A stretch of 64,000 nt of DNA from Streptomyces sp. NBC_00683 (GCF_036226745.1 NZ_CP109013.1:3286001-3350000); one strand, 5' to 3'. Positions 25,227-34,251 are shown, counted from the stretch's first letter. The notes: generated from the letters alone by a model not told the origin. Numbers and translations: made by a program.

Positions 25227-26702
25227 TCAGATCACCAGGCTCAGCGCCGCGGCGACCACGAAGCCCGCGACCGACAGGACCGTCTCCAGGACCGTCCACG
25301 ACTTCAGGGTGTCGCGCTCCGAGATGCCGAAGTACTTCGAGACCATCCAGAACCCGCCGTCGTTGACGTGCGAGGCGAAGATGGAACCTGCGGAGATCGC
25401 CATGATGATCAGCGCGAGGTGCGCCTGCGACATGTCCTGGCCCTCGACCAGCGGGACGACGATGCCCGCCGTGGTGACGATCGCGACCGTGGCCGAGCCC
25501 TGGGCGACCCGCAGCACCACGGAGATCAGCCAGGCGAGCAGGATGACCGGGAGGCCGACGTCGTTGAAGGTGTCGGCGAGCGCGTCCGCGATGCCGCTGG
25601 CCTTGAGCACGGCGCCGAAGATCCCGCCCGCGCCGACGACCAGCAGGATGTTGCCGACCGGCTTGAGCGAGGACGTGGAGACCGATTCGAGGGACTTGCG
25701 GGACCAGCCGCGCCGGATGCCCAGCAGGTAGTACGCGAGGAACAGCGCGATGGTCAGCGCGACGAACGGGCTGCCGAAGAACTCGATGACGGAGCGCAGG
25801 GTGGAGGGGTCCAGCGCGATGGAGGAGAACGTCGCGGCGAGGATCAGCACCAGGGGCGCGCCGATGATCGCGAGCACGGTGCCGAGCGCGACGGGCTTCT
25901 CGCGGGGGGTGACCCCGTCGGCGCGCTGTTCGGCGGCGACGGCGGCCTTGGCCTCCTCGGCGGCCTCCACCATGTCCTGCGGGACCTCGACGAAGATGCG
26001 CTTGCCGATCCAGGCGGCGTAGACCCAGGCGGCGAGTACGGACGGGATGCCGACGACGGCACCCATCAGGATGACCCAGCCGAGGGAGACGTCGAAGAGC
26101 CCGGCGGCGGCGACAGGTCCGGGGTGCGGCGGCAGGAACGCGTGGGTCATGGAGAGACCGGCCAGCAGCGGCATCGCGTACAGCAGGATCGATTTGCCCG
26201 AGCGCTTCGCCGCGGCGTACACGATCGGCGCCAGGACGAAGATGCCGACGTCGAAGAAGACCGGGATACCGAAGATCAGACCGGTGAGGCCCATGGCGAG
26301 CGGGGCGCGCTTCTCGCCGAAGAGGTTGAGCAGGCGGGTGCTCAGCACCTCGGCGCCGCCGGAGACCTCGAGGATCGCGCCGAGCATGGTGCCGAGGCCG
26401 ATGATGATCGCGACATGGCCGAGGATGCCGCCCATGCCGGCTTCGATGACGGAGACGGCTGCGGACTTCTGGACCGTGCCGAAGAGTTCGGTGACGGAGA
26501 GACCGGCACCCAGGCCGACGGCTATGGAGACGGCGAGCAGCGCGACGAACGGCTGCAGCCTGACCTTGATGATCAGGAGGAGCAGGAGCGCGATTCCGAG
26601 CGCGGCGACGGTCAGCAGTCCTGCGGTGCCGTCGATCAGGAGCAGCAGTCCACCGGTGTGCGGTGGTATCTCGGCCGGCGCCGGTGGGGCAGCGAGCAGC
26701 AT
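25227..26702 (-). CDS. GntP-family gluconate/acid-sugar:H+ permease
   Basis: 491 residues, twelve to fourteen membrane helices, with family blocks GLGTMLGAILEVSGGAEVL, GLIFGIPVFFDVGIFVLAP, HAFLPPHPGPVAAA and GSIFASHVNDGGFWMV. GntP proteins import gluconate and related sugar acids; some take D-serine. CGGAG precedes the ATG by about ten bases. It lies downstream of ridA and the IclR regulator on the same strand, within a catabolic cluster with a PfkB kinase, PLP deaminase and aminoacylase. The cluster suggests an amino-sugar acid or D-amino acid as the transported substrate. Confidence 0.9.
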   Translation of the reverse strand: MLLAAPPAPAEIPPHTGGLLLLIDGTAGLLTVAALGIALLLLLIIKVRLQPFVALLAVSIAVGLGAGLSVTELFGTVQKSAAVSVIEAGMGGILGHVAIIIGLGTMLGAILEVSGGAEVLSTRLLNLFGEKRAPLAMGLTGLIFGIPVFFDVGIFVLAPIVYAAAKRSGKSILLYAMPLLAGLSMTHAFLPPHPGPVAAAGLFDVSLGWVILMGAVVGIPSVLAAWVYAAWIGKRIFVEVPQDMVEAAEEAKAAVAAEQRADGVTPREKPVALGTVLAIIGAPLVLILAATFSSIALDPSTLRSVIEFFGSPFVALTIALFLAYYLLGIRRGWSRKSLESVSTSSLKPVGNILLVVGAGGIFGAVLKASGIADALADTFNDVGLPVILLAWLISVVLRVAQGSATVAIVTTAGIVVPLVEGQDMSQAHLALIIMAISAGSIFASHVNDGGFWMVSKYFGISERDTLKSWTVLETVLSVAGFVVAAALSLVI

Positions 26703-26828
26703 GTTCGGTCAACTCCGGGGGGTAACAGGGGGGTCCTTCGGGGCAGGGGGGAGCGCGGCACGGCGCTCCCGTGCGAAAGGGGACGGGGCGCCGGGCCGTG
26801 ATGCGGGTGGGGCGGTGGGGGAAGCGGG

Positions 26829-27248
26829 TCAGCCGAGGACCGCGAGGGCGTCGATCTCGATGAGGAGTCCCGCGGGGAGGCCGACGTAGACCGTCGTGCG
26901 GGCGGAGGCGGGGGCCTTGAGCCCCTGCTCCTCGAAGTACGCGTTGTAGATCGCGTTCATCTCGGCGAAGTGGTCCACGTCCGTGAGGTAGACGCGCATC
27001 ATCATCACGTCGTCCCAGCTCGCGCCGCCCTCCTCCAGGATCGCCTTGACGTTGGCGAAGGTCTGCAGGGTCTGCTCGCGCAGCGTCGGGCCGGCCGGGG
27101 TGGGCGCCCGGCCGGTCCCGTCGCGGTCGGCGGGCAGGAAGCCGACCTGTCCGGCGACCTGGAGGATGTTCCCCTTCTTCACGCCGTGCGAGAACTTCGC
27201 GGGCGGAGCGGTGTGGGTGCTGGGGGTGAGTGCGGTCTTCTCGGTCAT
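26829..27248 (-). CDS. RidA-family enamine/imine deaminase
   Basis: 139 residues, YjgF/YER057c/UK114 fold: VKKGNILQVAGQVGFLP, TFANVKAILEEGGASWDDVM, the conserved VGLPAGLLIEIDALAVLG end. RidA proteins hydrolyse reactive 2-aminoacrylate-type imines made by PLP dehydratases. That fits the PLP deaminase in this cluster. It follows the IclR gene by six bases, so it is probably co-transcribed. Confidence 0.88.
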   Translation of the reverse strand: MTEKTALTPSTHTAPPAKFSHGVKKGNILQVAGQVGFLPADRDGTGRAPTPAGPTLREQTLQTFANVKAILEEGGASWDDVMMMRVYLTDVDHFAEMNAIYNAYFEEQGLKAPASARTTVYVGLPAGLLIEIDALAVLG

Positions 27249-27254
27249 GACGGT

Positions 27255-28013
27255 TCAGGCTTTCTTGGTGGGGGTGGCGCCGGAGTACTCCCGGCTGATG
27301 GTGTCGGCGGTGCGGCGCACCAGGGGGAGCAGGGTGAGGAGTTCCTCGGCCGTGACGACCACGTTCGGTGCGGACACCGACATGGCGGCGACGACCCGCC
27401 CGTCCGCACCCCGGATGGGGGCGCCGACGCAGTTGATGGACTCCTCGTGGCCACCGAGGTCGGTGGCCCAGCCCTGTTCGCGCACGCCGGCGAGTTCCTT
27501 GAGGAACGCGCCGGCGTTCGGGGTCGAACGGGACGTGTACATGGGGTAGTCGAGCCGCTCGGCGATCGCGCGCCGCTCCTGCTCGGTCAGGTCGGCCAGG
27601 AGCAGTTTGGCGACGGCGGCGACGGTGATCGCGACGGGCTTGCCGATCCGCGAGTACATCCGCACCGGGTAGCGGCTCTCGACCTTGTCGATGTAGAGGA
27701 CCTCGTTCTCCTCGTACACGGCGAGGTGGACGGTGTGCCCGCACTGTTCGTTGAGCTCGACGAGGTGGGTGTGCGCGATCTCACGGACGTCGAGGTTCTC
27801 GACGGCCTCCTGCGCGAGGGCGAAGAGCCGGGCGCCCAGGCGGTAGCGCTGGTCCTGCTGGCGGTAGACGAGTCCGTGCTCGTGGAGCGTACGCAGCAGG
27901 CGCAGCGCCGTGGACTTGTGGACGCCGAGCCGCTCGGCGACCTGGCCGAGGTCGGCGGGGCCCTGGGCGAGCAGCGGCAGGATGCTCAGCGCGCGGTCGA
28001 CGGTCTGGCTCAT
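27255..28013 (-). CDS. IclR-family transcription regulator
   Basis: 252 residues: winged helix (about 1-60, LAQGPADLGQVAERLGVHKSTALRLL), linker helix and effector-binding domain (75-250, GHTVHLAVYEENEVLYIDKVES, AAVAKLLLA, CVGAPIRGADGRVVAAMSVS). Likely the local repressor or activator of the sugar-acid/D-amino acid cluster; a GTTGCA-N5-TGCAAC palindrome in the divergent kinase/deaminase gap is its probable operator. ATG chosen at MSQTVDRALS, where family homology begins. Confidence 0.9.
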   Translation of the reverse strand: MSQTVDRALSILPLLAQGPADLGQVAERLGVHKSTALRLLRTLHEHGLVYRQQDQRYRLGARLFALAQEAVENLDVREIAHTHLVELNEQCGHTVHLAVYEENEVLYIDKVESRYPVRMYSRIGKPVAITVAAVAKLLLADLTEQERRAIAERLDYPMYTSRSTPNAGAFLKELAGVREQGWATDLGGHEESINCVGAPIRGADGRVVAAMSVSAPNVVVTAEELLTLLPLVRRTADTISREYSGATPTKKA

Positions 28014-28086
28014 GCGCGTGCCTCGCTGCCCTCGGCCAGGACTTCGTCCGGGATGCCCCTCTTGTCTGTTCTCTCGCTGCGCTCGT

Positions 28087-29136
28087 TCACGGCGTACGTA
28101 CCTCCGGATCGTCCCCCGTCCACCCGGGGCCGAGACGAAGTCTCCCCCAGGCGTCGTCGTCGAGGTCCGCGAGACGGTCCGCGTACGCGCGGGCCGGGGG
28201 GCCGGTGAGGTCGCCGGGGACGGTGAGGACGGCGGCGGCCATGAGGTGGCCGTGCCGGATCCGGTGCCGTACGGGCAGTTCGCGCAGGGTGGCGGAGAGG
28301 AATCCGGCGGCGAAGGCGTCACCGGCGCCGACGGGGGCGACGACGTCGACGTGGAGGGCGGGGACGGTGGTGGCGGTGTCGGTGCCTTCCGCACCGCGCG
28401 AGAACACCGTCGCTCCCTCGCTCCCGCGCTTGACGACCAGGACCGCGGGCTCCGGCAGTGCCTCGCGGATCGCGGCTGTTCCGCCGACCCCCCACGCCTC
28501 CTCGGCCTCGTCCTCGCCGACGAAGACGAGGTCGCAGCGGCGGGCGAGGTCGAGCAGTACGTCCGGTCCCGCGGCGCCGTTCCGCCACAGGCCGGGGCGG
28601 TGGTTGACGTCGAAGGAGACCAGCGGGCGGCCGTCCCTCGGGGCGGTCAGGTCCTGGAGCAGTGCCAGGCAGTCCGCGGAGAGTGCGGCCGTGATGCCGG
28701 ACAGGTGCAGGATGCGGCCGGTCAGGAGGTCCTCGTACGGGACGTTGTGCGGGGACATCGCGGAGGCGGCGGATCCCGCCCGGTAGTAGGCGACCTCGTG
28801 GGTGTCGGTGGCCCGGTCCGTCGCCGTGCGGAAGTAGATGCCGGTGGGGCGGTCCGGGTCGCGTCGTACGGCGGAGGTGTCCACGCCGTATCCGGCGACG
28901 GCGGCGACGAGGTGGTCGCCGAAGCCGTCGGCGCCGACCCGGCTGACCCACCTGGTCCGGTGGCCGGCCGCGGCGAGCGCGCAGGCGACGTTGGACTCGG
29001 CGCCGCCGATGCCTCGGCCGAAGGTGGGGACGTCGGCGAGGCGGCCGGGCTGCGAGGGCAGGAACGTCACCATGGACTCACCGAGACAGACGACGTCCGC
29101 GTCTGCGGTGCTTGTCCCGGCTGCGGATCCGGACAC
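28087..29136 (-). CDS. PfkB-family sugar kinase, probably 2-keto-3-deoxygluconate kinase type
   Basis: 349 residues with the ribokinase signature GIGGAESNVACALAAAG, a substrate block (PTGIYFRT) and the ATP/catalytic block APVGAGDAFAAGFLSA whose Asp is the general base. Overall layout and the CLGESMVTF start resemble 2-dehydro-3-deoxygluconate kinases. GAGGAG precedes a GTG start. Transcribed divergently from the PLP deaminase and toward the regulator gene. If the cluster handles D-glucosaminate-like acids, this enzyme would phosphorylate the resulting KDG; direct evidence is lacking. Confidence 0.82.
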   Translation of the reverse strand: MSGSAAGTSTADADVVCLGESMVTFLPSQPGRLADVPTFGRGIGGAESNVACALAAAGHRTRWVSRVGADGFGDHLVAAVAGYGVDTSAVRRDPDRPTGIYFRTATDRATDTHEVAYYRAGSAASAMSPHNVPYEDLLTGRILHLSGITAALSADCLALLQDLTAPRDGRPLVSFDVNHRPGLWRNGAAGPDVLLDLARRCDLVFVGEDEAEEAWGVGGTAAIREALPEPAVLVVKRGSEGATVFSRGAEGTDTATTVPALHVDVVAPVGAGDAFAAGFLSATLRELPVRHRIRHGHLMAAAVLTVPGDLTGPPARAYADRLADLDDDAWGRLRLGPGWTGDDPEVRTP

Positions 29137-29233
29137 TCTGGGCTCCTCGTGGTCGGCTGTCGGCGCCGGTGCTCACCATTGACCCGGCATCGGCTCGGAT
29201 GTTAGACAGCGTCAAGCGATATGCGCAATGGGT

Positions 29234-29250
29234 GTTGCACATGATGCAAC
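29234..29250. promoter_or_regulatory. Palindrome GTTGCA-N5-TGCAAC, candidate IclR operator
   Basis: A perfect 6-5-6 inverted repeat in the 136-base gap between the divergent kinase and deaminase genes, just ahead of the deaminase ribosome site. Position and symmetry suit repression by the adjacent IclR regulator. Confidence 0.5.
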
Positions 29251-29272
29251 GATCACTTTCGAGGAGGCTCCC

Positions 29273-30562
29273 TTGGCCGCCGAGCAGTCCGTCACGGCAC
29301 TCATCGACGAACGGGTCGACCACCGCTTCAAGGCGCTGCCCCCCGACGCGGAGGGACTGAGTGTCGGCGCCCTGGCCGCCGAACGCCGGAACCTCTTCAC
29401 CGGCGGGTTCACCACCCCGGTGCTGGCCCTGTCCGCGGAGTCGGTCGAGGCGAACCTCGCGCTGCTCGAGACGTACGCCGAGCGGCACGGCCTGGCCTTC
29501 GCACCGCACGGCAAGACGTCGATGTCCCCGCAGCTCTTCGCCCGTCAGCTGGAGTACGGCGCCTGGGGCATCACGGCCGCCGTCCCCCACCAGGCACGCG
29601 TCTACCGTGCGCACGGCATCCAGCGGATCTTCCTGGCCAACGAGGTCGTCGACGCGGTGGCGCTGCGCTGGCTCGCCGCCGAGCTGGACGGCGACCCGGA
29701 CTTCACGTTCGCCTGTTACGTCGACTCCGTGCGCGGCGTCGAGCTGATGGACGAGGCCCTGCGCGCCGCGGGCGCCGTACGCCCCGTCGACGTCGTCGTG
29801 GAACTGGGCGCGGGCCAGGGCGCGCGCACCGGTGCCCGTACGGAGGCCGACTGCGTGGCCGTCGCCGACGCGGTGGCCGCCACGTCCACGCTGCGCCTGG
29901 TGGGCGTCGCCGGGTACGAGGGCGAGGTGCCCGACGCCTCCCCCGAGCGCGTACGGGAGTGGCTGCGCCGTCTCGTCGCGCTGGCCGCCGGCTTCGACGC
30001 GGCCGGCCGCTTCGCGAAGCTCGCCCCGGCCGACGAGATCCTGATCAGCGCGGGCGGCAGCGCCTGGTTCGACGCGGTCGCCGACGTCTTCGCGGGGATT
30101 CCCGAACTCTCCCGCCCCGTCTGCAAGCTGCTGCGCTCCGGGGCGTACGTCTCGCACGACGACGGCCACTACCTGCGCATCACCCCGTTCAACCGCGTCC
30201 CGGAGGAGGGCGCCCTGCAGCCCGCCTTCCGGCTCTGGGCCCAGGTCGTCTCACGCCCCTCCGGCGAGCAGGCGTTCCTCAACGCGGGCAAGCGGGACGC
30301 GGCGTACGACCTCGACCTCCCGCAGGCGCAGGTCGTACGGTCCGCGCGCGACGGCTCGGTGCGGGCCGCCACCGGCATCACGGTCACCGGTCTGTCCGAC
30401 CAGCACACCTGGGTCGGTACGGAGGAGGGCGCCGAGCTGGAGGTGGGCGACTGGGTCGGGATGGGGCTGTCCCACCCGTGCACGAGCTTCGACAAGTGGC
30501 AGCTGATTCCGCTGGTGCAGGCGGACGGCACGGTCACGGACTACATCCGCACGTTCTTCTGA
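29273..30562 (+). CDS. PLP-dependent amino acid deaminase / D-threonine aldolase-like enzyme
   Basis: 429 residues, fold type III (alanine-racemase-like N-terminal barrel): TPVLALSAESVEANLALL, PLP lysine in APHGKTSMSPQLF, VVVELGAGQGARTGART, and C-terminal D-serine-dehydratase-like domain with metal ligands SDQHTW and LSHPCTSFDKW. Such enzymes eliminate ammonia from D-hydroxyamino acids (D-serine, D-threonine, D-glucosaminate). GAGGAGG precedes a TTG by five bases; the upstream ATG has no ribosome site and would place the operator inside the coding region, so TTG is preferred. RidA in the cluster would remove its imine product. Confidence 0.82.
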   Translation: MAAEQSVTALIDERVDHRFKALPPDAEGLSVGALAAERRNLFTGGFTTPVLALSAESVEANLALLETYAERHGLAFAPHGKTSMSPQLFARQLEYGAWGITAAVPHQARVYRAHGIQRIFLANEVVDAVALRWLAAELDGDPDFTFACYVDSVRGVELMDEALRAAGAVRPVDVVVELGAGQGARTGARTEADCVAVADAVAATSTLRLVGVAGYEGEVPDASPERVREWLRRLVALAAGFDAAGRFAKLAPADEILISAGGSAWFDAVADVFAGIPELSRPVCKLLRSGAYVSHDDGHYLRITPFNRVPEEGALQPAFRLWAQVVSRPSGEQAFLNAGKRDAAYDLDLPQAQVVRSARDGSVRAATGITVTGLSDQHTWVGTEEGAELEVGDWVGMGLSHPCTSFDKWQLIPLVQADGTVTDYIRTFF

Positions 30563-30596
30563 CCCCTGCGGGGTTCGTTTCCCCGCCCCGCCCCTT

Positions 30597-30680
30597 CCCG
30601 TGACCGGGGCTCCGCCCCGGAACCCCGCTCCTCAATCGCCCGGAGGGCGTGGGGTCCGGCGGCGGAGCCCCGGTCACGGG
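30597..30680. repeat. Long perfect inverted repeat, GC-rich intergenic element
   Basis: Twenty-base perfect arms (CCCGTGACCGGGGCTCCGCC and complement) flank 44 bases containing CTCCTCAATCGCC, a sequence family widespread between Streptomyces genes. It lies between two same-strand catabolic genes and could act as an mRNA processing or attenuation hairpin. Confidence 0.75.
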
Positions 30681-30708
30681 ACCGGCCCCCTGAAAGGCGA
30701 GCCACACC

Positions 30709-32331
30709 ATGGACCTGGTCATCCGCGACGCGACCGTCATCGACGGCTCCGGCGCCCCCGCCCACCGAGCCGACGTAGGCATCGACGACGGCCGGATCGT
30801 CGAGATCCGGGGCGAGGGCGACGGCCCGCGCCCCACCGCCGCCCGCACCCTGGACGCCGACGGCCTCGCGCTCTCCCCCGGCTTCGTCGACATGCACGCC
30901 CACAGCGACCTGGCCCTGCTGCGCGACCCCGACCACAGCGCGAAGGCCGCCCAGGGCGTCACCCTCGAAGTCCTCGGCCAGGACGGGCTGTCCTACGCCC
31001 CCGCCGACGACCGCACGCTCGCCGAGGTGCGCCGCTCCATCGCCGGCTGGAACGGCGACGGCTCGGACATCGACTTCGACTGGCGCACCGTCGGCGAGTA
31101 CCTGGACCGCCTCGACCGCAACTTCGACGGCCAGGGCATCGCCGTCAACGCCGCCTACCTGATCCCGCAGGGCACCGTACGGATGCTCGCGGTCGGCTGG
31201 GAGGACCGGCCGGCCACCGGCGCCGAGCTGGCCCGGATGAAGGAACTCGTCGCGCAGGGCATGGCCGAGGGCGCGGTCGGCATGTCCTCAGGGCTGACGT
31301 ACACCCCGGGGATGTACGCGAACGACTCCGAACTCACCGAGCTGTGCCGGGTGGTGGCCGAGCACGGCGGCTACTACTGCCCGCACCACCGCTCGTACGG
31401 TGCCGGGGCGCTCGCCGCGTACGAGGAGATGGTGCAGCTCACCCGCGACGCCGGCTGCGCCCTCCATCTCGCCCACGCCACCATGAACTTCGGCGTGAAC
31501 AAGGGGAAGGCACCGGACCTCCTCGCACTCCTGGACGACGCCCTCGCGTCGGGCGCGGACATCTCCCTGGACACCTACCCGTACACCCCCGGCTGCACGA
31601 CGCTCGTCGCGATGCTGCCGAGCTGGGCGGGCGAGGGCGGTCCGGAGTCGGTGCTGACCCGGCTCGCGGACGAAGCGACGGCGGAGCGGATACGCCATCA
31701 CCTGGAGGTCGTCGGCTCGGACGGCTGCCACGGTGTCCCGATCGAGTGGGACACGATCGAGATCTCGGGCGTCGGCGCACCGGCCCTGTCCGCTTACGTC
31801 GGCCGTACGGTGGCCGAGTCGGCCCGGCTGCGCGGCGAGGCCCCCTGGGTGACCGCCCGCCGGCTGCTCACCGAGGACCGGCTCGGCACGACGATCCTCC
31901 AGCACGTGGGCCACGAGGAGAACGTCCAGCAGATCATGCGCCACCGGGTGCACACCGGCGGCAGCGACGGCATCCTCCAGGGCGACAAGCCCCACCCGCG
32001 CGCCTACGGCACGTTCCCCCAGTACCTCGGGCGGTACGTACGGGAGTTGGGCATCCTGACCCTGGAGGAGTGCGTCGCGCACCTCACCTCCCGCCCCGCC
32101 GCCCGCCTGCGCCTGCCCGACCGGGGCCTCGTCCGCGAGGGCTACCGCGCGGACCTGGTCCTCTTCGACCCGGCCACGGTGGCGGCGGGCTCGACCTTCG
32201 AGGAGCCCCGCACCCTGCCGGTGGGCATCCCGCACGTCCTGATCGACGGCCGCTTCGTCATCGAGGACGGCAGGCGGACCACCACCCTGGCCGGCCGCGC
32301 GGTACGGGGTACGGGGCGGGCGCGGGGCTGA
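30709..32331 (+). CDS. N-acyl-D-amino-acid deacylase-like amidohydrolase
   Basis: 540 residues, amidohydrolase superfamily: small N-terminal beta domain (LVIRDATVIDGSGAPAHRAD), first metal motif GFVDMHAHSD, a central barrel with HHRSYG, HLAHATMNFG, and a late segment HPRAYGTFPQYLGRYVRE characteristic of D-aminoacylases. The Cys of the usual GNCG motif is missing (EVLGQDGLSYAP), so the second metal site differs. Expected to release a D-amino acid or amino-sugar acid from its N-acyl form for the upstream deaminase. Same strand as the deaminase, 146 bases apart with a palindrome between. Confidence 0.85.
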   Translation: MDLVIRDATVIDGSGAPAHRADVGIDDGRIVEIRGEGDGPRPTAARTLDADGLALSPGFVDMHAHSDLALLRDPDHSAKAAQGVTLEVLGQDGLSYAPADDRTLAEVRRSIAGWNGDGSDIDFDWRTVGEYLDRLDRNFDGQGIAVNAAYLIPQGTVRMLAVGWEDRPATGAELARMKELVAQGMAEGAVGMSSGLTYTPGMYANDSELTELCRVVAEHGGYYCPHHRSYGAGALAAYEEMVQLTRDAGCALHLAHATMNFGVNKGKAPDLLALLDDALASGADISLDTYPYTPGCTTLVAMLPSWAGEGGPESVLTRLADEATAERIRHHLEVVGSDGCHGVPIEWDTIEISGVGAPALSAYVGRTVAESARLRGEAPWVTARRLLTEDRLGTTILQHVGHEENVQQIMRHRVHTGGSDGILQGDKPHPRAYGTFPQYLGRYVRELGILTLEECVAHLTSRPAARLRLPDRGLVREGYRADLVLFDPATVAAGSTFEEPRTLPVGIPHVLIDGRFVIEDGRRTTTLAGRAVRGTGRARG

Positions 32332-32360
32332 GGGAGGCGCTCCTCGGGTGAACCTCCGAC

Positions 32361-32410
32361 GGAAGGGGCCGTCGAAGCCGGGGTGGCAACCCCGGCTCGA
32401 CGGCCGCTTC
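32361..32410. terminator. Bidirectional hairpin between convergent genes
   Basis: The inner perfect stem AGCCGGGGT with its complement (32376-32397) is extended outward by GGCCGTCG/CGACGGCC with small bulges. It lies between the amidohydrolase and protease stop codons. Confidence 0.65.
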
Positions 32411-32413
32411 CCG

Positions 32414-33253
32414 CTACGGCTTGGGCAGCGCGCAGCCGGCCCGGTTCAGGTCGATCTGGTTGCCGCTGCCGATGCACGGCACGATGCCGTACGTCTGCTG
32501 GGCGTAGTTGATGCCCTCGCGGACGGTGACGGTGCCGTTCTCGTCGACCTCGCACGGGTTGTTGTCCGTGCACTGCTGGCCGTCCTCGTTACCGGTGTTG
32601 TTGACGGCGACCACCTTGCCGGTCGCGTCGTCGATCACCGGGGAGCCGGACGTCCCGCCGATGGTCTGACAGGCGGAGGTGTAGCGGATCGAGTCCTTCC
32701 AGGTCCAGGCGCCTTCCTTCAGCCGGTAGGCGAACCCGTCGATGTCGCAGCTGTAGGTGCGCTTCCAGTAGCCCGAGGCCACCGTGATCGCGGAGCCCTG
32801 GACCGGTCGCGCGGAGTCGAGTTCCAGCGCCTTGATGCCGTAGCTGCTCTCGATCTGGGCGTACGTCCTGGTGAGCTGGTAGAGCGAGACGTCCGTGTCC
32901 GTCATCGTCCCGTACGCGACCTTGCTCGCGCGCAGGGTGCCGACACCGCTGCCCGCCGCGTTCAGCAGCGTGAAGCTCCGCGTCGAGGCCTGGTTGAGGA
33001 CGACTTCGCCCGGGTCGGGGAAGCCGCTCTCCAGGCAGTGCCCGTTGGACAGCACGAGGGCCGGGTCGCCGGGCTGCGAGGACGGTGCCCGTACGACCGA
33101 GCCGGAACAGTTGCTGAGCGCGACCGTCCCGGCGAAGTCGACCGCCTTCACCCGGACTTCGGCGGTGTCGGGGCCGGTGGCCGCGGTTGCGGGTGCGATG
33201 CCCGCGCCGAGGAACAGGACAGCAAAAAGTGCGCCGATGAGAGGCTTGTTCAT
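32414..33253 (-). CDS. Secreted trypsin-like serine protease
   Basis: 279 residues: signal peptide ending TATAATG, then an S1-type chymotrypsin fold. His is in LVLSNGHCLE, Asp in MTDTDVSLYQL, Ser in TIGGTSGSPVIDD. Several cysteines (NCSGS, YSCDI, SACQTI, GQQCTDNNPCEV, VPCIG, AGCAL) suggest disulfides in the secreted enzyme. The block CTDNNPCEVDENG is typical of a streptomycete family usually annotated as secreted serine protease. GGAGGGG precedes the ATG. Extracellular proteolysis; substrate unknown. Confidence 0.88.
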   Translation of the reverse strand: MNKPLIGALFAVLFLGAGIAPATAATGPDTAEVRVKAVDFAGTVALSNCSGSVVRAPSSQPGDPALVLSNGHCLESGFPDPGEVVLNQASTRSFTLLNAAGSGVGTLRASKVAYGTMTDTDVSLYQLTRTYAQIESSYGIKALELDSARPVQGSAITVASGYWKRTYSCDIDGFAYRLKEGAWTWKDSIRYTSACQTIGGTSGSPVIDDATGKVVAVNNTGNEDGQQCTDNNPCEVDENGTVTVREGINYAQQTYGIVPCIGSGNQIDLNRAGCALPKP

Positions 33254-33366
33254 GTGGGGGTCCCCTCCGTATATGCCTGTGACCGGAGTTCTTCCGGTTT
33301 TTGACATGCGCATGTTTGCGTATGGAGAGGTGCCCCACAAGGGGCGAATTCAAGCCGCCGAGCGAA

Positions 33367-34251
33367 TCAGTGCACGGAACTCACCGCCCGCGCCGCCTTC
33401 ACCTTCCTGACGACGGGCCTGCCGAGGAGGACTCCGGCCAGCACCAGGACCAGCCCGCAGAGCTGACGCACCGTGAGCACCTCGCCCGCGATCACCGTGC
33501 CCAGAAGGACACCGGTGACGGGGTTGAGCAGGCCGACCAGGCCCACCGTCGCCGCGGGCAGGTGCCTCAGCCCGGCGAACCAGGCGGCGAAGGCCAGCGC
33601 CGTCGCCACCACGGAGACGTAGCCGAATCCGAGCAGGGCGGGCGCGTCCAGGTGCGGCGGCGCCCCCTCGACGACGACCGCGAACGGCAGCAGCAGGAGC
33701 CCGCCGGCGATCAGCTGCCAGGACGTGGAGGCGAGGACGTCCACCCCGCCTCCCCATCGTTTGGCGAGGATGTACCCCAGGGACGACAGGAGCATGGCCG
33801 CGACGGAGGCGATCACACCCAGCGGCTCGACCTGATCCGCACCCGTGAGGAGCATGAGCGCCACTCCCCCGGCGCCGACGCCCGCACCGGCCAGGTGCCG
33901 TACGTGCGGGCGTTCCGCGACCAGCCCCCAGGCGATCATCATCATGACCATCGGCGAGGTCGCCATGATCGTCGAGGCCAGGCTGGTCGGGAGCACCTGA
34001 GCGGCGACGTACACCAGGGCGAAGAAGACGCCCGTGTTGAGCAGCCCCAGAACGGCGCTGCGCCACCACCACGACCCGCGCGGCAGCTGTCTGCGTACGG
34101 CGAGGAGCAGCAGCCCCGCGGGCAGCGCCCTGATCGCGGCGCCGTACAGCGGGTCCCCGGCCGGCAGGTACTCATGGGTGACGAAGTACGTCGTACCCCA
34201 GGCCACGGGAGCGATCGCCGTGACCAGCGTCCACCGCACACTAGCTTCCAT
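33367..34251 (-). CDS. EamA/DMT-family exporter
   Basis: 294 residues with ten membrane helices in two EamA repeats (VAWGTTYFVTHEYLP; SSLGYILAKRWGG; LLNPVTGVLLGTVIAGE). DMT proteins of this type export amino acids, purines or drugs. The ATG is directly preceded by TAATAGTTTCC with a -10-like TAATAG six bases upstream, so the transcript is probably leaderless. Divergent from a MarR gene, with two palindromes covering both starts, making MarR control likely. Confidence 0.87.
   Translation of the reverse strand: MEASVRWTLVTAIAPVAWGTTYFVTHEYLPAGDPLYGAAIRALPAGLLLLAVRRQLPRGSWWWRSAVLGLLNTGVFFALVYVAAQVLPTSLASTIMATSPMVMMMIAWGLVAERPHVRHLAGAGVGAGGVALMLLTGADQVEPLGVIASVAAMLLSSLGYILAKRWGGGVDVLASTSWQLIAGGLLLLPFAVVVEGAPPHLDAPALLGFGYVSVVATALAFAAWFAGLRHLPAATVGLVGLLNPVTGVLLGTVIAGEVLTVRQLCGLVLVLAGVLLGRPVVRKVKAARAVSSVH

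Noticed and set aside
25117..27744. An 875-codon minus-strand frame across the GntP, RidA and IclR genes
   Set aside because: It crosses three genes with strong family matches in other frames; the translation is Arg/His-rich low complexity.
29228..29272. ATG at 29228 as the start of the PLP deaminase
   Set aside because: No ribosome site, and it would put the operator palindrome inside the coding region; the TTG after GAGGAGG is better.
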